Below, one piece after another: positions 15,669 to 24,552 of a stretch of DNA of 64,000 nt. The stretch spans positions 806,001 to 870,000 of the forward strand of contig NZ_CP175698.1 in NCBI RefSeq assembly GCF_046097095.1. Direction: 5' to 3'. The translations under genes and the position numbers were made by a program. The notes under the pieces are model-generated. The model had not been told where the DNA came from and searched no databases. It worked only from the letters and a program-made list of their open reading frames with translations. The stretch comes from Natrinema sp046097095 (lineage in GTDB: Archaea > Halobacteriota > Halobacteria > Halobacteriales > Natrialbaceae). Numbering within the stretch: position 1 is the first letter of the stretch; each line of letters opens with the position of its first letter.

Positions 15669-18600
15669 ATGGCTATTGACGAGGCCGACCAGTCGGATAC
15701 CGGGGACTTCTCTGAGGGGGAGGTGTCCGACCCCGCGTCGGAGGACGAGCGGTCTCAGGGGTCGGATACCGCATCTGATCCGGGTGTCCGAGTCGGCGAA
15801 TATACGTGGGTGGAATTCATGGAGGAGTACGGCTACGGCGACGAGGTATCTACCCTCTATCCGGACGACCCCGAGGCCGACGATCAGCTCGGTCTCGATA
15901 CGAACGAGGGCAGCAGGGCCCCACGCGGCGAGGACTGGGCTCGGATCGAGTTCGATCCGGAAGCGTACCTCGGCCACCATCCGGACGACCTCGAGGACAG
16001 CGTTTTGCCGACCGCCGGTGACGATGCCGAAGCACTCTGGGAGATCTTCCTCGAGTACGTCGATCCGGAGACGACACCAGTTGTCAAGGATACCTGGACC
16101 TGGGAGCACTATAAGTGGGAATACTACTACGAGGACGACGGCAGTCGCCCGCGCGACTCGAGCGGCGAGGTCGTTTCTCACGACGAGGAGGAGGCGCTCG
16201 GATTCGATCCCGAGACCCTCGAGGGACGGCTCGCAGCGGGTAACGACGCCGCCCTCGAGCTAGACGATCTCGTCGAGGAGCGGACCGTCAACGTCCAAGA
16301 CGATCTCGACGAGGACGAGTTCTTCTCGACGGCCGCGGGCAACACCACCGTCTCCAACCGCTACGACCTCGAGAAAGCGGTCCCGATGGAGAAGAAGACC
16401 CACTTTCGCGAGGACGAGCGCTACTGGGTAAACAAACCCTACGCGTACGTCGTCATCTTCCATTCGGAGAAGGAAAACGAGAAGAAGTACTACGTGATCG
16501 AGCCGTACCAAAACGAGATCGAGACAGAACTCCAGGAGTTCCTCTCGGGAAAGCTTCGGACGGCGATCAAGTACACCGAGGACGGCATCAAGGAGAAATC
16601 GAGTGATGACGGCCGCCGAACGGTCATCGAAGACGAGACTCGCCGCCTGCTGAAGCGCTACGACCTCTTCGAGGCAACCTCCGACGAGGCGTCGAAAGGA
16701 ATCATCGAGACGCTCCGGGGCCTCCTCGACGACGACGAGGACGACGTCGAGCTTGAGGCCGGGCCGAGCCAGCTCGAGGGAATCGAAGTCCGGCCCGAGC
16801 CGGCGATTCTCGCGGACGATCCGGACACACTAAGCGAGTACCAGGTCGAAAAGCTCCTCTACCTTCTCAAACGCAACTTCATCGGCTACGAGCGCATCGA
16901 CGGCATCAAACACGACATCAACGTCGAGGACATCTCCGTCGATGGTTACAACTCGCCCGTCTTCGTCTATCACTCCGAGTACGAACAGATCATCACGAAC
17001 GTCTATCACGGCGAGGATGAACTCGACGACTTCGTCGTCAAACTCGCCCAGCGCTCAGGCAAGGGGATCAGTAAACGACTACCGCAGGTCGACGCGACGC
17101 TGCCCGACGGCTCGCGCGCCCAGCTCACCCTCGGGAAAGAAGTGTCCGACCACGGGACCAACTACACCATCCGTCAGTTCAAGGACGTCCCCTTTACCCC
17201 GATCGACCTCATCAACTGGAACACGTTCAGCTTAGACGAGATGGCCTTCCTGTGGCTCGCCATCGAGAACCACAAGAGCCTGATCTTCGCTGGCGGTACT
17301 GCGTCCGGGAAGACCACGTCGCTAAACGCCGTCTCCCTCTTTATCCCCTCGAACGCGAAGATCGTCTCCATCGAGGACACCCGCGAGGTCGAACTTCCCC
17401 AGCGAAACTGGATCGCCAGCGTCACGCGGCCCTCGTTCTCCGACGACGAACAAGGCGACGTCGACGAGTTCGACCTGCTTGAGGCCGCGTTGCGCCAGCG
17501 ACCCGACTACATCGTCATGGGCGAGATCCGCGGTGAGGAGGGTCGGACGCTGTTCCAGGTCATGTCGACCGGTCACACCACGTACACGACGTTCCACGCC
17601 GACTCCGTCGACGAGGTTCTCAAGCGGTTCACCACGGACCCGATTAACGTCTCGAAGACGATGTTTACGGCACTGGATCTGGTCTCGATCCAGACGCAGA
17701 CCCGCGTTCAAGGACGGAAGGTCCGCCGGAACAAGTCCCTGACCGAGATCAACCACTACGACGCCGAACACGACGAGATCAACGTTCAAGACGTCTACCA
17801 GTGGCAAGCCGAGACCGACGAGTTCCTCAAGATGGGGGACTCGAACACGCTAGAGGAGATCCAGTTCGATCGCGGCTGGAGCACGGAGAAACTCGAGGAG
17901 GAACTCTTCAAACGGGAGGTCATCCTCGCGTATCTCATCAAGAACGAACTCAACACGTACGCGCAGGTAGCAGCGACGGTTCAGGCGTTCATCAACGATC
18001 CCGATACGATCCTCACGCTCATTGCGAACGGCCAACTCGAGGACAGTCTTGAGGACCTCCGCGAGATGGAGAGCGTTCTGATCGACGTCGATCAAGAGAA
18101 AGAGGAACTCGTCCCGCGACCCGAGGCGACCAGCGAGACGTACAACCTCTCGATGGACATCCTGGAGCGAGCCGAGGAGTCGCTGTTCGAGGAGTACCGG
18201 GGCAAGGTACCGAGCGGGCTTGCGAGCGCACTCGGTGACGTCGAATCGGAGAACACGATCGAGGTCGACCGCGCCGACAGCGATGAGTTCGACTTCGCCG
18301 GCGAGGTCGACGACGGTGTCGAGGAAGACGAGTGGGAACTTGGTGACGGCTCGGCCGAGTTCGCTCCTGAAGACGGCGGCGACGGCGACAACGAGCCGGC
18401 GTGGCTCAGCGAGGAGACCGGCTTCGATATCGGCGGCGACGACACAACGGACACCGCCGATGCCTCGACCGGCGCGGACACCGACGAGGCGACGGCCACG
18501 GACGGCGACGCCGCGACGGTAGCAGCGTCGACCGGGGAATCCGAGACCGCAGCCGTGCCGGCGGAACCGTCAGCATCGACAACGGACGTCGACCCGAGCG

Positions 18601-19568
18601 GCGATCCGCCGTCGGCCTCGAGCGCGAAGTCCCGCTCGGAATCGAACGCCGACGGCGGTGGCGGTCGTCCCGAATCTGAAGGATCCGGACCGACGGTCTT
18701 CCCCGCAGAAGACGCCAGTGACGGCGATTTCGGTGGGCTGTTCGACGATATGGGCGAGACCATCGACGAACTCGACAATCCGAACGCCGATCGGCCGAAC
18801 GGAAGCAGTAGATCGACCGGCGAGCAGCCGAACACCTCCGGATTTGAGACGATGTTCCCGGAAGATGATCTCGATTCGATCTTCGATCCAGAGTCGGCAG
18901 ACACCGCGTCCGACAGCGATTTCAGCGATCAACTGGACGACGCTGACCAGGCCGCCGAAGAGCCCGAATCGCCGACGATCGACATCGGCGCGGACACTGA
19001 CGACGAGGGTGCCGAGCAGACAGACTCGGCCGGCGAGCCCGGTCGTGACGCCGAGACTGCCTCCATCACGGACGACGAATCGGAGACGGCGGAGACGGCC
19101 GATCGCGAGCCACCAACGATAGATCTCGGTGACGATCCTGACGACGGTGACGAGGACGCATCGGACGACGGAGAGCCGATCGCCAGATCACCGCCGACTC
19201 CCGATACGGAGAACGACGCCGACCAAGAACCAATCTCCGGTCGCAGTCCGGAGACTGGAGACGCGACGGCCGAAGCGTCGTCAGTCGACGGCGAGTCAGA
19301 TGCCGACGATACCAAGCCGGTAGCCGCGCCGGCCGGCGACGAGGGTGAGGACGAGGACGAAAGCGGTTCGATCTTCGGTGACGAATCGAACTCGGTCTTC
19401 AGCGATGACGAGGAAGCGGCCGACGACGGCGGTTCGCTGTTCGACGGACCCGACGAGAGCGACGACGAGGAGTCGATTTTCAAGAGCGAGGGCGGTGGCG
19501 AGGAGACGACCGAGCGTGACGGGAGTATCTTCGACACCGACGAGAGCGGCGAGGACGACGACGCATGA
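15669..19568 (+). CDS. pilB: PilB/TadA-type ATPase (type IV pilus / type II-IV secretion) with a giant acidic C-terminal tail
   Basis: About 1299 residues. Residues 1-250 are acidic. Residues 270-850 hold the archaeal secretion-ATPase domain: Walker A in GGTASGKTTSLN near 542, the Asp box IVSIEDTREVELP, Walker B in DYIVMGEIRGEE near 612, and GHTTYTTFHADS (His box) near 635. From about 857 to the end comes a 440-residue low-complexity tail rich in Asp, Glu, Ser, Thr, with short hydrophobic motifs such as GSIFGDE and GSLFDGP repeated. The ATPase drives pilin assembly from the inner membrane face with PilC. Size is far above the 500-600 residues of archaellum FlaI. The start ATG is chosen at MAIDEADQ; GTGs at 15648 and 15663 are possible. 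ATG of pilC overlaps the stop by 4 nt. Confidence 0.9.
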   Translation: MAIDEADQSDTGDFSEGEVSDPASEDERSQGSDTASDPGVRVGEYTWVEFMEEYGYGDEVSTLYPDDPEADDQLGLDTNEGSRAPRGEDWARIEFDPEAYLGHHPDDLEDSVLPTAGDDAEALWEIFLEYVDPETTPVVKDTWTWEHYKWEYYYEDDGSRPRDSSGEVVSHDEEEALGFDPETLEGRLAAGNDAALELDDLVEERTVNVQDDLDEDEFFSTAAGNTTVSNRYDLEKAVPMEKKTHFREDERYWVNKPYAYVVIFHSEKENEKKYYVIEPYQNEIETELQEFLSGKLRTAIKYTEDGIKEKSSDDGRRTVIEDETRRLLKRYDLFEATSDEASKGIIETLRGLLDDDEDDVELEAGPSQLEGIEVRPEPAILADDPDTLSEYQVEKLLYLLKRNFIGYERIDGIKHDINVEDISVDGYNSPVFVYHSEYEQIITNVYHGEDELDDFVVKLAQRSGKGISKRLPQVDATLPDGSRAQLTLGKEVSDHGTNYTIRQFKDVPFTPIDLINWNTFSLDEMAFLWLAIENHKSLIFAGGTASGKTTSLNAVSLFIPSNAKIVSIEDTREVELPQRNWIASVTRPSFSDDEQGDVDEFDLLEAALRQRPDYIVMGEIRGEEGRTLFQVMSTGHTTYTTFHADSVDEVLKRFTTDPINVSKTMFTALDLVSIQTQTRVQGRKVRRNKSLTEINHYDAEHDEINVQDVYQWQAETDEFLKMGDSNTLEEIQFDRGWSTEKLEEELFKREVILAYLIKNELNTYAQVAATVQAFINDPDTILTLIANGQLEDSLEDLREMESVLIDVDQEKEELVPRPEATSETYNLSMDILERAEESLFEEYRGKVPSGLASALGDVESENTIEVDRADSDEFDFAGEVDDGVEEDEWELGDGSAEFAPEDGGDGDNEPAWLSEETGFDIGGDDTTDTADASTGADTDEATATDGDAATVAASTGESETAAVPAEPSASTTDVDPSGDPPSASSAKSRSESNADGGGGRPESEGSGPTVFPAEDASDGDFGGLFDDMGETIDELDNPNADRPNGSSRSTGEQPNTSGFETMFPEDDLDSIFDPESADTASDSDFSDQLDDADQAAEEPESPTIDIGADTDDEGAEQTDSAGEPGRDAETASITDDESETAETADREPPTIDLGDDPDDGDEDASDDGEPIARSPPTPDTENDADQEPISGRSPETGDATAEASSVDGESDADDTKPVAAPAGDEGEDEDESGSIFGDESNSVFSDDEEAADDGGSLFDGPDESDDEESIFKSEGGGEETTERDGSIFDTDESGEDDDA

Positions 19569-21649
19569 GCCTCCAGACCGACAGCGGTGGCGGCTCGGAT
19601 ATGTCGGCCACCTCCGACGCGCTCGGGGACCGGTTCTACCCCCTTTACGAACGGCTATTCGGTGAGGACAGCGAGTTCGTCGCCGACGTCGAGACGAAAC
19701 TCGCTCAGGCCCGGATGACCGACACCGTCGAGCTCTACCTTTCTCGAGCCCTCGGAATCGGCACCATCAGCGGACTGAGTCTGTGGATGCTCGGGTTGAT
19801 GCTCGGCTACGGCCTCTTTGCTACCGGGCTTATCGACGTCGGAACGATCTTTGGCATTCCGATCAGCAACGAGCAACTGCTCAATCTCGTCATCGCGCTG
19901 CGTATGCCCGCGCTGGTTCTGTTTACCGGTCTCCTGTTCGGATCGATCGGGTTCGCGATAGGCTTTGGCTCGATGGTCGCGATTCCCTATTCGCGCGCAT
20001 CGACCCGCAAGCGCGAGATCAACATGCTGTTGACCGACGCGGTTTCCTTTATGTACGCCCTGTCCGTCGGCGGTCTCAACCAACTCGAGATCATCGAGGC
20101 GATGGCCCAGGCCGACGACACCTACGGTGAGGTCGCAAAGGAGTTCCAGAGCATCGTCAAGGAGACGGAATATTTCGACATCGACTACCGGTCGTCGATT
20201 CGAAAACAGGCCCTCGAGACGCCGAGTGACGACCTCTCACAGTTTTTGACCGACATGCTCTCGATCGTCAACAGCGGCGGCGACATGGAGAGCTTCCTCG
20301 AGGACAAGAAGGAGAAACACATGCGGACCGCAAAGCAAGAACAGGAACTCACGCTCGAGACGCTCGAGTTGTTCGGCGAAATGTACATGACGCTGTCGCT
20401 GTTCCCGTTGTTGCTGATCATCATCATGGTCGTCATGAAGATGATCCCGAACGCGAGCGTGACCAATCAGATGCTTTATATGGTCGTCTATGGACTCATT
20501 CCGATGATCGGCGTCGCGTTTCTCGTCCTCGTCTCGACGGTCAAACACGACGAACCCGGGGACGGCTACCTCTCGATGGGAGATACCGACCAGCGGACCG
20601 AAACCGGCCAGCAAGGCGGCTTACTGAGCCTGGGACTCGTCGAGCAGTTCACCGGCGACCACAGCGTCTTCGACCGAATCAAGAATCGGGAGGGGACCTA
20701 CGAGACGATGGAAGTCCTGCGAAAGCCGCATCTCTTCTTCCGCGACCATCCCTTAGTGACTCTCGCGTTGACCGGTCCTCTGGCGCTGGTAATCGTCGTC
20801 ACGGCCATGGTCAGTGGGTCGGCCCCCACGTCGTGGCAGGGGATGCTCGAAAGACCCATCTGGGGTACGGTCATCTACGTCTACTTGCCGCTGTACATCA
20901 CGGCGATTCCGCTGTCGATCTTTCGCGAGTGGAACGTCCGCCACCGCAACGCCGTCGTCAACAAACTCTCCGAGGACCTCCGTAAGCTCTCGAGTTCGAA
21001 CGATACCGGATTGACGCTGCTCGAATCGCTCAAGGCGGTCTCCGATACGACGAGCGGCAAGTTGGCTCGCGAGTTCGAGATGATGCACACGAAGGTCAAC
21101 TACGGGACGAGCCTGAAGGAGGCGCTCATCGAATTTAACAACAAATATCACATCCCGCGACTCGCCCGGACGACGCGTCTGATCACCGAAGCCCAGGAGG
21201 CGTCGAACCAGATTTCGGATGTCCTTCGGACGGCGGCGCGTGCGAGCGAGAACCACGACGATATCGAGCGCGAGCGCAAGTCGCGAACCCGAATGCAGAT
21301 CGTGATCATCATCATGACGTTCATGACGGTGCTTGCGGTGATCGCGATCCTCAAGACCCAGTTCATCGACACCATGGCCGGCCTCAACACCGGCGGCAGT
21401 TCCGGTGCCAGTGCCAGTGCTAGTTCCAGTGCCAGCAGTGCCGGCGGCGGTGCGATGCAGGGAGGGAACCTGAGCAAGAACATCGACGTCGACATGCTAT
21501 CGGTGTTGTTCTTCCACGCGGTGACACTGCAGGGGATCATCTCCGGGTTCATCTGCGGCTATATTCGCGACGCAGACCTGCTGAGCGGGTTGAAGTACGC
21601 GGTCGCACTGTCGGCGGTCGCACTCATCGGCTGGACGCTGGTGGCCTAA
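19565..21649 (+). CDS. pilC: PilC/TadC-type membrane platform protein (type II secretion F family, duplicated)
   Basis: 694 residues with two T2SSF units. Each has a cytoplasmic four-helix part followed by membrane helices: unit 1 has MLLTDAVSFMYALSVGGLNQ and ELFGEMYMTLSLFPLLLIII; unit 2 has KLSEDLRKLSSSNDTGLTLL and an ending MQIVIIIMTFMTVLAVIAIL. About 8-9 membrane segments in total. This is the inner-membrane scaffold on which the PilB ATPase works. A Ser/Ala/Gly run (GASASASSSASSAGGG) near 620-640 faces the outside before the last two helices. Overlaps pilB by ATGA and is followed after one base by the first pilin-like gene. Confidence 0.9.
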   Translation: MSLQTDSGGGSDMSATSDALGDRFYPLYERLFGEDSEFVADVETKLAQARMTDTVELYLSRALGIGTISGLSLWMLGLMLGYGLFATGLIDVGTIFGIPISNEQLLNLVIALRMPALVLFTGLLFGSIGFAIGFGSMVAIPYSRASTRKREINMLLTDAVSFMYALSVGGLNQLEIIEAMAQADDTYGEVAKEFQSIVKETEYFDIDYRSSIRKQALETPSDDLSQFLTDMLSIVNSGGDMESFLEDKKEKHMRTAKQEQELTLETLELFGEMYMTLSLFPLLLIIIMVVMKMIPNASVTNQMLYMVVYGLIPMIGVAFLVLVSTVKHDEPGDGYLSMGDTDQRTETGQQGGLLSLGLVEQFTGDHSVFDRIKNREGTYETMEVLRKPHLFFRDHPLVTLALTGPLALVIVVTAMVSGSAPTSWQGMLERPIWGTVIYVYLPLYITAIPLSIFREWNVRHRNAVVNKLSEDLRKLSSSNDTGLTLLESLKAVSDTTSGKLAREFEMMHTKVNYGTSLKEALIEFNNKYHIPRLARTTRLITEAQEASNQISDVLRTAARASENHDDIERERKSRTRMQIVIIIMTFMTVLAVIAILKTQFIDTMAGLNTGGSSGASASASSSASSAGGGAMQGGNLSKNIDVDMLSVLFFHAVTLQGIISGFICGYIRDADLLSGLKYAVALSAVALIGWTLVA

Positions 21650-21650
21650 C

Positions 21651-22184
21651 ATGATCCGAAACCAGACGCGCGACCGAACGCAGAGTCGGAACGAACGAGT
21701 CCGGCACCCGCAGACGGTCTCGGTCTCGCTCGACGAACGGGGGCAGACGACGCAGGACTTCGCCGTCGGAATCGGCGTCTTCCTGCTTGCGATTGCCTTC
21801 GTCTTCTCGTTTCTGCCCACGATCATTACGCCCTTCGACTCGTCGGTCGGCGGGGCGGAGACGGCACAGGCCGATCGGATCGCGGACCTGATCGTGCACA
21901 ACACGTCGGCCGGTGAGAACAATATCAGCAAGAGCGAGTTTCAGACGTACACAAAATCGAATCTCACCGCTGAGTTAGGACTTCGGAACGCCAATGGCAA
22001 TACCCTCGATCAGGTAAACGTGAGCGTAGAGTATCTCGGTAACGGAACCATGATCGGGTCTCCGTCGACTTGGTCCGGCGGAGACGCGTATAACAATCAG
22101 TCGGCCGCCAGCTCGGCGCGGATCATCACGACGGACGAGAACAAGTGTGATCCCGCATGTCGGCTCGTCGTGAGGGTCTGGTGA
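21651..22184 (+). CDS. Pilin-like single-TM protein 1 of the pilus operon
   Basis: 177 residues. A 27-residue charged lead with DERGQTTQDFAVGIGVFLLA resembles a class III (type IV prepilin-like) signal: polar residues directly before a hydrophobic helix (VGIGVFLLAIAFVFSFLP). The rest is an extracellular Asn/Thr-rich beta domain with two Cys near the C-terminus (CDPAC) and an end RLVVRVW. Families of this type (DUF7287, from memory) occur with haloarchaeal PilB/PilC pairs. Role as a minor pilin or pseudopilin is inferred from the operon. Confidence 0.7.
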   Translation: MIRNQTRDRTQSRNERVRHPQTVSVSLDERGQTTQDFAVGIGVFLLAIAFVFSFLPTIITPFDSSVGGAETAQADRIADLIVHNTSAGENNISKSEFQTYTKSNLTAELGLRNANGNTLDQVNVSVEYLGNGTMIGSPSTWSGGDAYNNQSAASSARIITTDENKCDPACRLVVRVW

Positions 22185-22188
22185 TCGT

Positions 22189-22818
22189 ATGCCTCGGCCA
22201 CACGACTCACCGGACGGCGATACCGACCGCGGACAGGCCTACACCCTCGAGGGATTCATCGGCGCGATGGTCGTGCTGATGGCGGTCCTGTTCGCGCTGC
22301 AATCGGTCGTCATCACACCGACGACCGGCGGGCAGGCCGATCGGACGGCTCAGTTGCAGATCCAACAGGAGGTACAGGACTCCCTGATCGTTTCGAGCCA
22401 GGACGGCAACCTCTCAGAGATCGTTCGAAACTGGCATGACGACGGCGGGTTCGAGGATGCTGGCCAACCGCCGGCGCCCAATGAGGACACCAAGACCTAT
22501 TCGGTCGATCGGTTCGCGAACGAGTCCGTACTCGGAGCCATTTTGAAGGAACGCTTTAGCGAAAACGGCTGGACGTACAACGTCGAGCTGTACGCGGAAG
22601 ACGGAGAGAAACGGACGCTCGTGTATCAGGGGAGTCCACCCTCGAGTTCCTTGACGGCGAGTTACACCGTCACGTTGTACGATAATCAGACCGTGACATC
22701 GGACTCGTCAGACGATAAACTACATGAGACAAGCAGTAACGAACGAATGATTCCGCATAAGTACGACGGCGAGACGCCGCTGTACAACGTCGTCGAAGTC
22801 CGGGTGATCGTATGGTAA
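22189..22818 (+). CDS. Pilin-like single-TM protein 2 of the pilus operon
   Basis: 209 residues. GQAYTLEGFIGAMVVLMAVL near residues 19-38 is a prepilin-like junction: a Glu five residues into the hydrophobic segment (TLEGF) recalls Glu5 of type IV pilins. The external part is Ser/Thr/Asn-rich and ends EVRVIVW, like the preceding protein's RLVVRVW, so the two may pair. DUF7288-like, from memory. The stop lies 7 nt inside the next gene. Confidence 0.7.
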   Translation: MPRPHDSPDGDTDRGQAYTLEGFIGAMVVLMAVLFALQSVVITPTTGGQADRTAQLQIQQEVQDSLIVSSQDGNLSEIVRNWHDDGGFEDAGQPPAPNEDTKTYSVDRFANESVLGAILKERFSENGWTYNVELYAEDGEKRTLVYQGSPPSSSLTASYTVTLYDNQTVTSDSSDDKLHETSSNERMIPHKYDGETPLYNVVEVRVIVW

Positions 22819-23264
22819 GCGAGCGTGACGACCGCGCACAGTTGATCCTGATCGGTGCAATCACGCTCGCGTTCATTATTCTCGGCGTCGTCGTCGTCTT
22901 CAACGGCGTCCTCTACACGGAAACCCTCTCCTCGGGCGGGACGAGCCAGAGCGCGAGCACCGCCGACACGGTCGCCCTCGAGGTCGAACACGGCGTCGGC
23001 TGTCTACTCGAGCGGGTCGAAAACGATTCGAGCGCATCGAATTCCACGCTGGCGGATCACATCAAGCAAAACGTCTCGACGTTCAGCGACTCCTATCGCC
23101 ACAGGACGGTTCGATCGACACCGGCGGCCGTGAACGTCAGCGTTGACGCTACGGGTGTCACCGGAAGCCAGATCCGAAACGTGACTGTGGTCGTCACGTA
23201 CGACTCGAGCAGCCTGCATTTCAGGCGAAAAACGACCATCGAACCGGGTGATTGCCCCACATGA
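22812..23264 (+). CDS. Pilin-like single-TM protein 3 of the pilus operon
   Basis: 150 residues. MVSERDDRAQLILIGAITLA gives a short charged lead, then a membrane helix to about residue 32. A single Cys pair candidate exists (Cys near 57 in GVGCLLE and Cys near 148 in GDCPT). External domain of about 110 residues with VNVSVDATGV and VTVVVTYDSS strands. Overlaps both neighbours (7 nt before, ATGA after), so translation is coupled. DUF7261-like, from memory. Confidence 0.7.
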   Translation: MVSERDDRAQLILIGAITLAFIILGVVVVFNGVLYTETLSSGGTSQSASTADTVALEVEHGVGCLLERVENDSSASNSTLADHIKQNVSTFSDSYRHRTVRSTPAAVNVSVDATGVTGSQIRNVTVVVTYDSSSLHFRRKTTIEPGDCPT

Positions 23265-23755
23265 GTATGATTCGACGGCGGACGTCACGAGATCGTGCGG
23301 TGTCGATTTCGGTCACCCACGTTCTGACACTCGGCATCACGACGATTCTCATCGCAATGTTGGTGGCCAGTGCCGGGACGATGCTGGAAGTCGAGACGGA
23401 CCGCAGCGCCGACGCCTCGCTCGAGACGATTGGCGAGCGGTTGGCCGACCAGATCGGCAACGCCGACCAGATCGGAGCAGGAACGGACAACGTGACCCTC
23501 ACGGTCGATCATCCGCGGACGGTTGCGAGTTCGCGGTACACCGTCAAACTCCTGAAGCCCAGCAGTTGTGCCTCTGCACCGCTTCTCGACGGAAGTGCTA
23601 GCTGCGTCAAGCTGACGGCTGACGGTGCTGACGCCGTCGTTTACGTGCCGATCAAGACCGAAGCTGCCATCGACGCCGGGAGTTCTACGTCCGGCGGCAC
23701 GATCAAGATCGTCTACGAAAGCGGTTCAATATCGATCGAGGACGGAACACAATGA
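23261..23755 (+). CDS. Pilin-like single-TM protein 4 of the pilus operon
   Basis: 164 residues from MSMIRRRTSRDRAVSISVTH. The basic lead and following VTHVLTLGITTILIAMLVAS helix are prepilin-like. Two Cys (SSCASAP, ASCVKLT) lie 15 apart near the middle. The end GTIKIVYESGSISIEDGTQ is beta-rich. The ATG overlaps the previous stop by ATGA; a TTG three codons earlier is less likely. DUF7266-like, from memory. Confidence 0.68.
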   Translation: MSMIRRRTSRDRAVSISVTHVLTLGITTILIAMLVASAGTMLEVETDRSADASLETIGERLADQIGNADQIGAGTDNVTLTVDHPRTVASSRYTVKLLKPSSCASAPLLDGSASCVKLTADGADAVVYVPIKTEAAIDAGSSTSGGTIKIVYESGSISIEDGTQ

Positions 23756-24519
23756 GACGAACACGACCACAGACGACGGAACCAAGTCGAGACGACCGTG
23801 CCGTCTCCGACGTGCTCGCATTTATCCTCGTCTTCGGGATCATCCTCAGTTCCGTCGCGTTGCTGGCGACGGTTGGGTTCCAGTCGATGAGAGACTACCA
23901 GGAGGGCGAACAGCTGCGAAACGCCGAACGGGCGATGGAGGCGCTCGCGGTGAACTTCGATTCCGTTCTCCGTCATGACGGGATTGAGCAACGGTACGGT
24001 GAACTGTCACTGCGGAAGGGGACGGTCTCGACGGGATACAGCGGGACGAATCTCACGATCCGTATCAACGATAGCTCGGGTACCGTCTCGACGGTTCCCG
24101 TCGACCTCGGCGAGTTCACGTACGAAACCGGAGATACCACGATCGCCTACGAGGGCGGAGGGGTCGTTCGCGCCGGAGAAACCGGCAGCGCCGTCGTTAA
24201 GCGACCGCAGTTGACGTGTCGGCCCGAAAGCGACACTGCCGTCATCTCGCTGATCGCGATCAACGCGAGCGAGCGAGCGATCACGAGCAGCGGCGGACTC
24301 GGTGTCACGATGACCGAACGTCAGCGTGAGACACAGATCGAAGACGGCATTTCGAACGTCTCGATCCGGCTGAACACCACCTACGAGCGGGCGTGGAACG
24401 CGTCGCTCGAGCGATCCGGTTGGCAGACGTCGGGGTCGGCCAGTGGTGATCTCCGTGCGACCTGCACCAATCTCGACCGGGTCGTCATAACGGTCGTCGA
24501 AGCGGACGTCACCTACTGA
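23752..24519 (+). CDS. Pilin-like protein 5 of the pilus operon (DUF7289-like)
   Basis: 255 residues, the largest of the five. SRDDRAVSDVLAFILVFGII at residues 12-31 resembles the haloarchaeal prepilin-type AVSPVIGV..-like junction; the segment DRAVSDVL is close to the RAVSPVIG found in haloarchaeal pilins. The helix is followed by a coiled region (QEGEQLRNAERAMEAL) and a long beta-rich external domain with two Cys (LTCRPES, RATCTNL). Overlaps the preceding gene by ATGA and ends the operon. Confidence 0.7.
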   Translation: MRRTRPQTTEPSRDDRAVSDVLAFILVFGIILSSVALLATVGFQSMRDYQEGEQLRNAERAMEALAVNFDSVLRHDGIEQRYGELSLRKGTVSTGYSGTNLTIRINDSSGTVSTVPVDLGEFTYETGDTTIAYEGGGVVRAGETGSAVVKRPQLTCRPESDTAVISLIAINASERAITSSGGLGVTMTERQRETQIEDGISNVSIRLNTTYERAWNASLERSGWQTSGSASGDLRATCTNLDRVVITVVEADVTY

Positions 24520-24552
24520 CGGCGCCTCTTCCCCCTGTCAGTGCAGAACGGT

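Noticed and set aside
15669..21649. Archaellum FlaI/FlaJ identity of the ATPase and membrane protein
   Set aside because: ATPase is more than twice the size of FlaI, the membrane protein has two F units, and neighbours are pilin-like proteins rather than flagellins or fla accessory genes.
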